Source: an archaeon (GTDB lineage Archaea; Nanobdellota; Nanobdellia; SCGC-AAA011-G17; PNOQ01). From it: a DNA stretch of 7,156 bases. The stretch is from NCBI GenBank assembly GCA_021107835.1, contig JAIOSD010000015.1:1-7156 (forward strand). Reading direction: 5' to 3'. Positions 1 to 5,572 of this stretch are shown here, one piece after another. Below the pieces are notes generated by a model. The model was not told the DNA's origin, made no database searches, and was given only the letters and a program-made list of their open reading frames with translations. Within the stretch, counting starts at the first letter, position 1. Each line of letters opens with the position of its first letter. The position numbers and the translations under genes were made by a program.

Positions 1-10
1 CAATCTCATC

Positions 11-37
11 AAAGATTTATGTTTTATAAATCTTTCT
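11..37 (-). promoter_or_regulatory. Leftward BRE/TATA promoter for a gene beyond the left edge
   Basis: On the minus strand this reads AGAAAGATTTATAAAAC, almost the same as the BRE/TATA element at 3173-3188 that precedes a start codon by about 25 bases. The TATA core (about 30 down to 22) would place a transcription start near position 1, so the gene it serves, probably leaderless, should begin just outside the window. The stretch is also a perfect 10-bp inverted repeat (11-20 and 26-35, 5-base spacer), because AAAGATTTAT is repeated in opposite orientation. Confidence 0.6.
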
Positions 38-112
38 GTTTGTTACTACCTTAAGGAAATACTGTTCACTTTTATTGCTACTAATATTTCTTTTTGTATA
101 GTTCAAAAATAA

Positions 113-130
113 CCAAAAAATTTATAAATA
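113..130 (+). promoter_or_regulatory. psmB-aCPSF1 promoter (BRE/TATA)
   Basis: An A-rich BRE-like stretch runs into TTTATAAATA at 121-130. Archaeal transcription normally starts about 25 bases past the TATA centre, here near 150. That leaves a leader of about 27 bases carrying a purine-rich ribosome-binding site (AAAGGGG, 161-167) eight to ten bases before the psmB ATG. This is the only good promoter seen for the two-gene unit that follows. Confidence 0.7.
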
Positions 131-176
131 AGGTATTCGTACAATATGATAACTCATTCTAAAGGGGCTATTGTGA

Positions 177-821
177 ATGGAAGAAAATATTGAAAAATCA
201 GTTAAAAAAGGTACTACAACTGTAGGTATAGTTTGTAGAGATGGAATAGTATTAGCAGCAGATAAACGAGCTAGTGCTGGATATATGGTTGCTAATAAAA
301 GAGAGAAGAAAATACATAAGATTACTGATAATATGGCTGTTACTATGGCTGGTTTAGTTAGTGATGCTCAGTTAATTGTTAAACTAATGAGGGCAGAATT
401 AAGATTAAAAAGAATAAGAACTGATGAGGAACCTAGTGTTAAACAAGCTGGAAATTTGTTGGCTAATATTCTATACCAAAATATCAGAAAGATGAGTATG
501 GTGCCTGGTATTGTTAGTTTTTTACTTGGTGGAAAAGATAGTGAGGGTTATAAACTATATGATTTGGGTATTGATGGTTCTATTAGTTTAATGGACGAGT
601 ATTATTCTACAGGTTCTGGTTCAGTATTTGCATTTGGTGTGCTAGAAGTTTTGTATAAGAAAGGTTTAACTGTAAAAGAGGGGATTGAGTTGGCTAAAAA
701 AGCGATTGGTGCCGCAATTGTTAGGGATATGCCTACTGGTAATGGTATTGATATTTATACTATTACAGAAAAAGGAGCTCAAAGAGTTGAAACACAGATG
801 ATTGAAAATAAACTACAATAA
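177..821 (+). CDS. psmB: 20S proteasome beta subunit
   Basis: This 214-aa protein is the catalytic beta subunit of the archaeal 20S core proteasome, which degrades unfolded or tagged cytosolic proteins inside a stacked alpha7-beta7-beta7-alpha7 barrel. A 12-residue propeptide ends in Gly12, and the predicted mature N-terminus is Thr13 (KKG|TTTVG), the N-terminal nucleophile. Further family active-site residues are present: Asp29 (LAADKRAS, Asp17 of the mature form), Lys45 (Lys33) and the GSG/RDxxTGxGID segments at about 146-148 and 183-192. Length is normal. The ATG at 177 is supported by an SD-like AAGGGG and by the TATA spacing. The aCPSF1 gene follows after 18 bases, a pairing also seen in other archaea such as Methanocaldococcus. 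No ATPase or alpha subunit lies in the window. Confidence 0.97.
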   Translation: MEENIEKSVKKGTTTVGIVCRDGIVLAADKRASAGYMVANKREKKIHKITDNMAVTMAGLVSDAQLIVKLMRAELRLKRIRTDEEPSVKQAGNLLANILYQNIRKMSMVPGIVSFLLGGKDSEGYKLYDLGIDGSISLMDEYYSTGSGSVFAFGVLEVLYKKGLTVKEGIELAKKAIGAAIVRDMPTGNGIDIYTITEKGAQRVETQMIENKLQ

Positions 822-839
822 TTCTTAAAAGGATAAAAT

Positions 840-2735
840 ATGGCTGTAAAAATAATAGAAGAAGTTAAAGATATGTTGCCTAAGGGGTCTGAAATTAGTA
901 ATATCTCTTTTGAAGGGGCAAATATTGTATTGTATACTAATAATAAGGAATTTTTTTTAGATAATAAAGGGGTTATTAGGGGTATTGTTGGTAATATTAA
1001 AAAAAGGGTAGAATTGAGAGCAGATCCTGCTATGCCTTTGACTATTGAAAAAGCAGAAGCTGAAATTAGAAAAATTGTACCTGAAGGTGCAGGAGAATTA
1101 AATATTATTTTTGATCCTCAGAGATCTCAAGTGGTTATTGAAGCAGAAAAACCTGGTGTTGCGATTGGTAAGGCTGGAGAGACACTAAAAGAAATAAAGA
1201 AAAAAACTTTTTGGGTGCCTTTGGTTAAACGTATTCCTTCTATTAGATCTAAATTAATAGAAAATATTAGACAAGTACTTTACCAAAATGATGATTATAG
1301 GAAAAAATTCTTGAACAAAATTGGTGAAAGAATATATGGGCCTAAAAGAAAGCAAGGAAAAACTTCTTGGAGTAGAGTTAATTTTTTAGGTGCGTCTAGA
1401 CAAGTTGGTAGATCTTGTTTTTTATTGGAAACTGATGAATCTAAGGTTTTGATGGATTGTGGTATTAATGTTGCTGCAAAAGATGAAGATCAATATCCTT
1501 ATTTGTCTGAATTAAATATTGAAGAATTAGATGCGGTTGTTTTAAGCCATGCTCATTTAGATCATTGTGGTTTAATTCCGTTGTTGTTTAAATATGGTTA
1601 TCGTGGTCCTGTTTATTGTACTGCTCCAACCCGTGATGTTGCTGCTTTACTATGTTTAGATCTTATTGGGATTAGTCAGAAAGAGGCTAAAAAGGCTTTA
1701 TATGGTTCTGTTGATATAAAAGAAATGGTTAAACATACTGTTATTTTAAATTATGAAGAGGTTACAGATATTGCTCCAGATATTAGATTGACTTTTTATA
1801 ATGCAGGACATACATTAGGAAGTTCACTTTGTCATTTTCATATTGGAGAGGGTTTGCACAACTTTTTGTATAGTGGAGATTTTAATTATGAAACTTCTAA
1901 TTTATTAGCTCCTGCAAATACAAAATATCCTAGATTGGAAACTTTGATGATGGAAGGTACTTATGGGAGTAAAGATGATGTTTTAGCTACTCGTCATGAG
2001 AGTGAGGATTATTTACTTGGGATTATAAGAAGTACAATTGAAAGGGGCGGAAAGGTGTTAATGCCTGTTTTGGGTGTTGGTAGATCGCAAGAAGTATTAG
2101 TTATTGTGGAAAGGGCTATTCGCGAAGGAAAGATACCTAATATTCCTGTATTTGTACAGGGAATGGTTTGGGATGTTACTGCTATTCATACTGCTTATCC
2201 AGATTTTTTTAATAATAAAGTTAGACAAGCTATTTTCCATAGAAATGAAAATCCTTTTTTATCTAAAATATTTAAACATGTTGGTTCGCAAAAGGAGATG
2301 AAACAAGTTTTAGAGGAAACTGGACCTTGTATAATATTAGCTACTTCTGGTATGATGACTGGTGGTTCGTCTGTTGAATACTTTAAAAATTTAGCTGAAA
2401 ATAATAAAAATAGTTTAATTTTGACTTCTTATCAAGGGGAAGGTTCTCTTGGTCGTAGGTTACAACAAGGTGAAAAAGAAATAATGTTTACTGAAGGAAG
2501 CAAACAAGTTCCTTTAAAAGTTAAAATGGATATTTATTCTATTCATGGGTTTACTGGGCATTCAGATAGAAATCAATTAATGAATTTTGTAAAGCATTTA
2601 AATCCTAAACCTAGGAAAGTTATAGTTGTTCATGGTGAGCAGAGTAAAGTTTTAGATTTAGCTAGTTCTATACATAAGGCGCATCGCATAGAAACTATTG
2701 CACCTAAGAATTTAGAAACTATTCGTTTGGTTTAG
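840..2735 (+). CDS. fttA: aCPSF1/FttA: KH-MBL-beta-CASP ribonuclease and transcription termination factor
   Basis: This 631-aa protein belongs to the archaeal CPSF-73-like family. Members cleave nascent RNA at U-rich 3' ends (endonuclease, then 5'-3' exonuclease) and act as the general archaeal termination factor. The N-terminal part (about 1-150) holds the KH-type RNA-binding region, with GKAG at 110-113. The metallo-beta-lactamase core has the zinc motif HAHLDH at 237-242, GHTLG with His324, and SGDF with Asp347. The beta-CASP signatures are an acidic motif A at Glu372 (MEGTYG), His574 (FTGHSD) and His598 (VVHGE). All zinc ligands expected for an active enzyme are present and the length is typical for the family. 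The start has an SD-like AAAAGGA at 827-833, and transcription is probably from the psmB promoter. The gene ends 7 bases before the stop of the convergent 115-aa gene. The KH domains separate it from the shorter RNase J-type enzymes. Confidence 0.97.
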   Translation: MAVKIIEEVKDMLPKGSEISNISFEGANIVLYTNNKEFFLDNKGVIRGIVGNIKKRVELRADPAMPLTIEKAEAEIRKIVPEGAGELNIIFDPQRSQVVIEAEKPGVAIGKAGETLKEIKKKTFWVPLVKRIPSIRSKLIENIRQVLYQNDDYRKKFLNKIGERIYGPKRKQGKTSWSRVNFLGASRQVGRSCFLLETDESKVLMDCGINVAAKDEDQYPYLSELNIEELDAVVLSHAHLDHCGLIPLLFKYGYRGPVYCTAPTRDVAALLCLDLIGISQKEAKKALYGSVDIKEMVKHTVILNYEEVTDIAPDIRLTFYNAGHTLGSSLCHFHIGEGLHNFLYSGDFNYETSNLLAPANTKYPRLETLMMEGTYGSKDDVLATRHESEDYLLGIIRSTIERGGKVLMPVLGVGRSQEVLVIVERAIREGKIPNIPVFVQGMVWDVTAIHTAYPDFFNNKVRQAIFHRNENPFLSKIFKHVGSQKEMKQVLEETGPCIILATSGMMTGGSSVEYFKNLAENNKNSLILTSYQGEGSLGRRLQQGEKEIMFTEGSKQVPLKVKMDIYSIHGFTGHSDRNQLMNFVKHLNPKPRKVIVVHGEQSKVLDLASSIHKAHRIETIAPKNLETIRLV

Positions 2736-2742
2736 GAAAGAT

Positions 2743-3090
2743 TTAGGCCACTAATGTTTCTATTTGATCTAATGGTTCTCTTTTTTCATGTTTTAGATCA
2801 TATACTTTTTCTGCAACAGTATCGGATAGTATGATTGCTGTTGGTAGACTTCCTCTTAATCTTTGTTGTGAATCATGGGCCCATTCATTAGCCATGCCAT
2901 CTAATTGATGATAGCATATTTCTATACTTTTTTGATTTACAAAGCCTGTTTTAGTGGCATTTTCGTATGCGGTTCTTCTCCACGATTCTAGTAATATAGC
3001 TTCGCTTCTTAGATCTCTTTTTCTTAATTTAGCTGGAAGGTTTTCTGTTCTTGCATACATGTTCATTAGATTTATTCTTGTTACACTCAT
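2743..3090 (-). CDS. Uncharacterised 115-aa soluble helical protein
   Basis: I do not recognise this protein. It begins MSVTRINLMNMYARTENLP, is rich in Arg/Lys and Glu, has no membrane segment or signal peptide, and contains only one Cys, so no metal site is evident. It looks mostly alpha-helical. An in-frame ATG exists 33 bases further upstream (3121-3123), but it lies only a few bases past the TATA box (about 3126-3135), upstream of the expected transcription start near 3105. The ATG at 3088-3090 instead follows AAGAGGT (minus strand, 3106 down to 3100) at a nine-base spacing, so I chose it. The gene is divergent from the signal-peptidase-like operon and convergent with aCPSF1. Base composition matches the neighbours, so transfer is not indicated. 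Confidence 0.75.
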   Translation of the reverse strand: MSVTRINLMNMYARTENLPAKLRKRDLRSEAILLESWRRTAYENATKTGFVNQKSIEICYHQLDGMANEWAHDSQQRLRGSLPTAIILSDTVAEKVYDLKHEKREPLDQIETLVA

Positions 3091-3125
3091 TTTGTTTTTA
3101 CCTCTTAATTTTTTTATTATCATTA

Positions 3126-3140
3126 GTTTATAAAGCTTTC
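3126..3140 (-). promoter_or_regulatory. BRE/TATA promoter of the 115-aa protein gene
   Basis: The minus strand reads GAAAGCTTTATAAAC, a BRE-like purine stretch followed by a TATA core. The expected start near 3105 leaves a leader of about 15 bases beginning at the SD sequence, which decides the start codon of the downstream gene. It stands back to back with the rightward promoter at 3173-3189, and the TTCCTTAAG motif at 3153-3161 lies between the two. Confidence 0.65.
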
Positions 3141-3152
3141 GTTTTTGTAACT

Positions 3153-3189
3153 TTCCTTAAGTGGTGACATATAGAAAGATTTATAAAGG
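3153..3189 (+). promoter_or_regulatory. Promoter of the four-gene operon, with upstream TTCCTTAAG motif
   Basis: AGAAAGATTTATAAAGG at 3173-3189 is a strong BRE/TATA element. Its centre is about 25 bases before the ATG at 3210, so the first gene is probably translated from a leaderless mRNA. Eleven bases upstream lies TTCCTTAAG (3153-3161). The same motif occurs 12 bases upstream of the leftward promoter near the window start (50-58, minus strand), suggesting a shared regulator-binding site. The functional role is inference. Confidence 0.6.
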
Positions 3190-3209
3190 ATTAATTTAAG
3201 TAATAATAT

Positions 3210-3683
3210 ATGAAAACAGCAATTATTTTAGGATTGATACTTTTAACATTAGGGTGGTTTGCTAATGATGTTTATAGTCTTAGTTATGATAAACCAACTA
3301 TTTTTGCTGTTAGAAATGTAATTTCTCCTGCAGATAGGATAAAAGATAGTCAAATTGTTGTTTATGAAGATAAAATTGTTATTAACATAGACAATGCTAA
3401 TTGGGCTAATTACACTGCTACATATTCAATGGACCCATTTTTAGACATTGGAGCTACTGGTATTGAGGTTGTTCCTAAGGATGAATTTGATGTCCAAATT
3501 GGAGATGTCATAACCTATGGGGCGGACTGGACAGAAGGTTTAGTGGCTCATAGAGTTATTGATGTTGGTTATGATGCTGATGGTTGGTATGCTGTTGCTA
3601 AAGGAGATAATGTAAGCTGTTCTGACCCTGGAAAGATTAGATTTGATAAAGTTAAATTTATATTGGTGGGGGTTTTGTATTAA
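3210..3683 (+). CDS. S26-family signal-peptidase-like serine protease (Sec11-type), membrane anchored
   Basis: This 157-aa protein has one N-terminal hydrophobic segment (about residues 3-19), followed by a domain expected outside the membrane. It carries the type I signal peptidase signatures in order: SMDP with the candidate nucleophile Ser73, then AHRVI with His114, then KGDN at 131-134 with a nearby Asp139. Ser-His-Asp is the archaeal/ER (Sec11-like) arrangement, whereas the bacterial form uses Ser-Lys. Such enzymes remove signal peptides from secreted proteins, but the protein is short and could be a specialised paralogue instead of the housekeeping signal peptidase. The substrate is unknown. 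It leads a four-gene operon of small proteins and is probably leaderless. The next gene starts one base after its stop. Confidence 0.82.
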   Translation: MKTAIILGLILLTLGWFANDVYSLSYDKPTIFAVRNVISPADRIKDSQIVVYEDKIVINIDNANWANYTATYSMDPFLDIGATGIEVVPKDEFDVQIGDVITYGADWTEGLVAHRVIDVGYDADGWYAVAKGDNVSCSDPGKIRFDKVKFILVGVLY

Positions 3684-3684
3684 A

Positions 3685-3996
3685 ATGTTTAAACATTATG
3701 GTGATCCGAAAGAAGCGTGTGATACTTATGTTGAGTATGCTGAAGATATAGAAAGATTGGGTTTAACTGAACCTGCAATTGAATTGTCTAAAAAATATGA
3801 AAGTTCAAGAGATTTAGGTATTGCTTTGGATACTCTTGTAACTTTGGGTGCTAGAGCTACTGGTTTTAGAAGAGATATACCTGGGGAGATGGGTTTAGCG
3901 GTAGAAAAATCTTTTGGAAACGTTATAAGAGAAGGTGGTGAAGGGGATTCTGGATATACTTCTTTAGCTTTCGTGTGTTTGGAGGATAGGGAATAA
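3685..3996 (+). CDS. Uncharacterised 103-aa helical protein
   Basis: I do not recognise this protein. It starts MFKHYGDPKEACDTYVEYAE, is acidic and appears helical over its first 65 residues, with a glycine-rich stretch (EGGEGDSG) near residues 83-90. There is no signal peptide, membrane segment or metal motif. An upstream in-frame ATG at 3643 would overlap the previous gene by 41 bases. The ATG at 3685 is preferred because it sits one base after the upstream stop, matching the other two junctions of this operon, and follows a G-rich SD-like stretch (GGTGGGGG, 3665-3672). The tight linkage implies translation coupled with the protease gene. Its function cannot be inferred from sequence alone. 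Confidence 0.78.
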   Translation: MFKHYGDPKEACDTYVEYAEDIERLGLTEPAIELSKKYESSRDLGIALDTLVTLGARATGFRRDIPGEMGLAVEKSFGNVIREGGEGDSGYTSLAFVCLEDRE

Positions 3997-3997
3997 A

Positions 3998-4108
3998 ATG
4001 GTAGAAGCTAAATGTGAAGATTGCGGTGCAATTTATATGATTAAAGAAAACATGCCTGGAAATTTTAGGTGTGTTTGTAGTTGTAATAAATTTAAGAAGG
4101 TTAAATAA
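3998..4108 (+). CDS. 36-aa zinc-ribbon-like micropeptide
   Basis: This small frame begins MVEAKCEDCGAIY and ends KFKKVK. It has five cysteines, CxxC at residues 6 and 9 and CxCxC at 25, 27 and 29, the pattern of a rubredoxin-knuckle or zinc-ribbon fold binding one zinc ion with two Cys pairs. The C-terminus is basic (KFKKVK), which would suit nucleic-acid contact, though that is inference. It is supported as a real gene by fitting exactly between its neighbours, with one base on each side (TAAAATG at both ends), and by the coherent Cys spacing. Stand-alone zinc ribbons this small are common in archaea. The partner or target is unknown. Confidence 0.8.
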   Translation: MVEAKCEDCGAIYMIKENMPGNFRCVCSCNKFKKVK

Positions 4109-4109
4109 A

Positions 4110-4484
4110 ATGGGTAAATTACCAAAACAATTAGAAGGGTTTCAAGAAGCTGTTGGAATACTTGATGTTGAGCAAGAATATGTTAATCATGTTTATGGTG
4201 AATTACTTAAGTTAGAAGAAGAATTAGGTCCTTCTAGAGGGCACCTCTTAGAATTTTTTGAAGATACTTCTGTTAAAGATAGGGATAGTTGGGCTAGTAA
4301 AGGTGTTCCTTATAGAACTCAAGAGGAATTAGTTAATGTTATTGTTCAATATATGGTTAATATTGATACACCAAATAGAGAGTTTCAAAGTTTGGATATG
4401 TATTTAGATACAAGATGCTTAGTTGAGGGTCTTAAATGTAGAATTGGTGCAGAAAGAGAAAACTTTGATTCTCTACAATACTAA
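4110..4484 (+). CDS. Uncharacterised 124-aa acidic helical protein
   Basis: I do not recognise this protein. It starts MGKLPKQLEGFQEAVGILDV, is rich in Glu/Asp and Leu, and looks largely helical, with short coiled-coil-like stretches around residues 25-42. Two Cys near the C-terminus (about residues 104 and 110) do not form a known metal motif. The frame is open further upstream to 4071, but that would overlap the zinc-ribbon gene. The ATG at 4110 repeats the one-base spacing seen throughout this operon. The gene's last 12 bases overlap the 3' end of the presenilin-like gene on the other strand, and no stem-loop terminator is seen. A run of eight T at 4549-4556, inside the opposing gene, could serve as a U-tract terminator. 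Confidence 0.8.
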   Translation: MGKLPKQLEGFQEAVGILDVEQEYVNHVYGELLKLEEELGPSRGHLLEFFEDTSVKDRDSWASKGVPYRTQEELVNVIVQYMVNIDTPNREFQSLDMYLDTRCLVEGLKCRIGAERENFDSLQY

Positions 4485-5264
4485 TAAACCTAAGAAATAT
4501 CCGGCGAAAACTCCTGCTGATATGAAAGGCATGGCTGGATAAAATTTATTTTTTTTGCTTAATGTTAATAAAAGTGCCAAAGCTATTGTTGTTAATAATA
4601 CTGTTATTAGTGCATGTATTATGCCATACTTTAATAAAACAACTCCTGCGAATAACATTGGGAATCCAATATCTCCACCACCTAATATTGCTGCTTTTTT
4701 CCCTTTTGAATAAGGTATGAATAATCCTGCAAACATTTTTGATTGTGTTGTGAATTTTGCTAATTTTACCATGTGTTTTGTTTTCCAAACTGCAATCATG
4801 TCATATATTGAAATTACTATTAATAATATACTTGCTGCTGTAATACTTAAAATTGGAGAAAATATTGCTGGAATTCCAGAATACACAAATATTTCTACAA
4901 AATTATGAGAGATTATGCTTAATCTGAACGTTCTTAATAAAACTAAAGCTACTGAAAGTAATAATGCTATTGTTTGTGCGAAAAATGCTGAAAATGCGAT
5001 TGTTAATAAGTAGAAAGTTGCTATCATGAACCAAATCTTCCAGAGTTTTTGTGCTCCTAAATTAATTAATAATAGTGCTAATCCTGTTGCTATTACTATT
5101 GCAATTAATAACGGAAGATAACTAAATTCTTCTTCTACTTCTGGGCGTTCTATTCCTAATGGAAGTTCTTTTTCTGAGTATTTATCTACTACTACTAAAC
5201 CGATTAGTTGTGCTACTATAAATAAAATTACTAGAATTGCTGTCACTCCTGGTTTATGTTTCAT
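4473..5264 (-). CDS. Archaeal presenilin/signal-peptide-peptidase homologue (A22-type GxGD intramembrane aspartyl protease)
   Basis: This 263-aa integral membrane protein has about nine hydrophobic segments (roughly 7-26, 49-69, 74-92, 94-112, 115-131, 134-155, 192-212, 214-234 and 241-262), the count known for presenilin and archaeal PSH proteins. The catalytic motifs are in the expected places: YD with Asp155 at the end of the sixth segment, GGGD with Asp198 at the start of the seventh, and PAMPF at 243-247 as the PAL-like motif in the last segment. The basic loop between the two aspartates (about 160-190) is also typical. Such enzymes cut transmembrane helices within the membrane, for example leftover signal peptides. 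It lies tail-to-tail with an operon that starts with a signal-peptidase-like gene, a suggestive but unproven pairing. The ATG at 5264 is consistent with a leaderless start from the TATA at 5286-5295. Confidence 0.93.
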   Translation of the reverse strand: MKHKPGVTAILVILFIVAQLIGLVVVDKYSEKELPLGIERPEVEEEFSYLPLLIAIVIATGLALLLINLGAQKLWKIWFMIATFYLLTIAFSAFFAQTIALLLSVALVLLRTFRLSIISHNFVEIFVYSGIPAIFSPILSITAASILLIVISIYDMIAVWKTKHMVKLAKFTTQSKMFAGLFIPYSKGKKAAILGGGDIGFPMLFAGVVLLKYGIIHALITVLLTTIALALLLTLSKKNKFYPAMPFISAGVFAGYFLGLLVL

Positions 5265-5285
5265 TGGTTAAGGGGAAGAATTTGG

Positions 5286-5295
5286 GTTTAAATAG
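5286..5295 (-). promoter_or_regulatory. TATA promoter of the presenilin-like gene
   Basis: The minus strand reads CTATTTAAAC, with an A-rich BRE-like ACAAAAA just upstream inside the direct repeat at 5295-5319. Its centre is about 26 bases before the ATG at 5264, so the transcript is predicted to be leaderless. Confidence 0.55.
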
Positions 5296-5319
5296 TTTTT
5301 GTATGAAATATTGATGAGT
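5295..5319. repeat. Imperfect direct repeat, copy 1 (25 bp)
   Basis: On the plus strand this copy starts GTTTTTGTATGAA and ends TTGATGAGT. It matches copy 2 at 5547-5572 apart from three or four positions near its centre, including a one-base length difference. It lies 11 bases past the stop of the 51-aa gene and next to the presenilin-like gene's promoter. Weaker similarity may extend beyond both ends. Confidence 0.75.
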
Positions 5320-5330
5320 GAATATTCTCT

Positions 5331-5486
5331 TTAAGCTACTCTTCTAATCCTACCTGCTTTCACATCTTCTAAACTTTTTTTAAATTGTCTAACTAACGCA
5401 AAATCTATTTTCTCTAATTTTTTGAGTTTTTTTAATTCAACTTTTATGTACTCGTACTCATCTTTTGGGATAGTTATAGTTTCCAT
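5331..5486 (-). CDS. 51-aa antitoxin-like protein, no toxin partner visible
   Basis: The protein begins METITIPKDEYEYIKVELKK and ends SLEDVKAGRIRRVA. It consists of a short strand with IPxxEY, a charged helix, then the LEDVKAGRIRRV tail. This layout resembles the small archaeal antitoxins, often paired with RelE/ParE or PIN toxins, whose C-terminus carries an E-D-[IV]-K-x-G-[RK] motif. The N-terminal part would bind DNA or dimerise and the tail would bind a toxin. Family assignment is from memory of the motif and is moderate. No toxin gene lies next to it, as the next minus-strand gene is the presenilin-like protease. It is flanked by the two copies of a 25-26 bp direct repeat, so it may be a mobile or leftover piece of a toxin-antitoxin locus. 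The start is the only ATG near the N-terminus, and no clear SD is seen. Confidence 0.8.
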   Translation of the reverse strand: METITIPKDEYEYIKVELKKLKKLEKIDFALVRQFKKSLEDVKAGRIRRVA

Positions 5487-5546
5487 TTTCTTATTATAAA
5501 GTAAGGATTTGATTTTTTTTAAATTTTATTGTTTTTGGGAAATTCT

Positions 5547-5572
5547 GTTTTTGTATGAAGCGATTGATGAGT
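5547..5572. repeat. Imperfect direct repeat, copy 2 (26 bp), at the end of the RNA candidate
   Basis: This copy starts GTTTTTGTATGAA and ends ATTGATGAGT on the plus strand. Its last seven bases are one side of the outermost helix of the structured RNA candidate, so the repeat spans that RNA's predicted 3' end if it is read from the minus strand. Distance to copy 1 is 252 bases, with the antitoxin-like gene between them. Confidence 0.75.

Noticed and set aside
11..35. Stem-loop terminator of an upstream gene
   Set aside because: The perfect inverted repeat is pure BRE/TATA sequence, AT-rich and without a T tract after the stem. A leftward promoter explains it better.
2104..2301. Open frame inside aCPSF1 on the same strand
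   Set aside because: It is in another frame of a fully conserved domain, with a composition typical of a shadow frame and no start signals.
4546..4908. Two short open frames inside the presenilin-like gene, one per strand
   Set aside because: Both overlap conserved catalytic and membrane segments of the real gene, have odd Asn/Ile-rich composition and have no ribosome-binding site or promoter.
5564..5571. Box C/D guide RNA signal (TTGATGAG)
   Set aside because: The first base does not fit box C (RTGATGA), and no CTGA box D lies at a suitable distance. The sequence is better explained as part of the closing helix and direct repeat.
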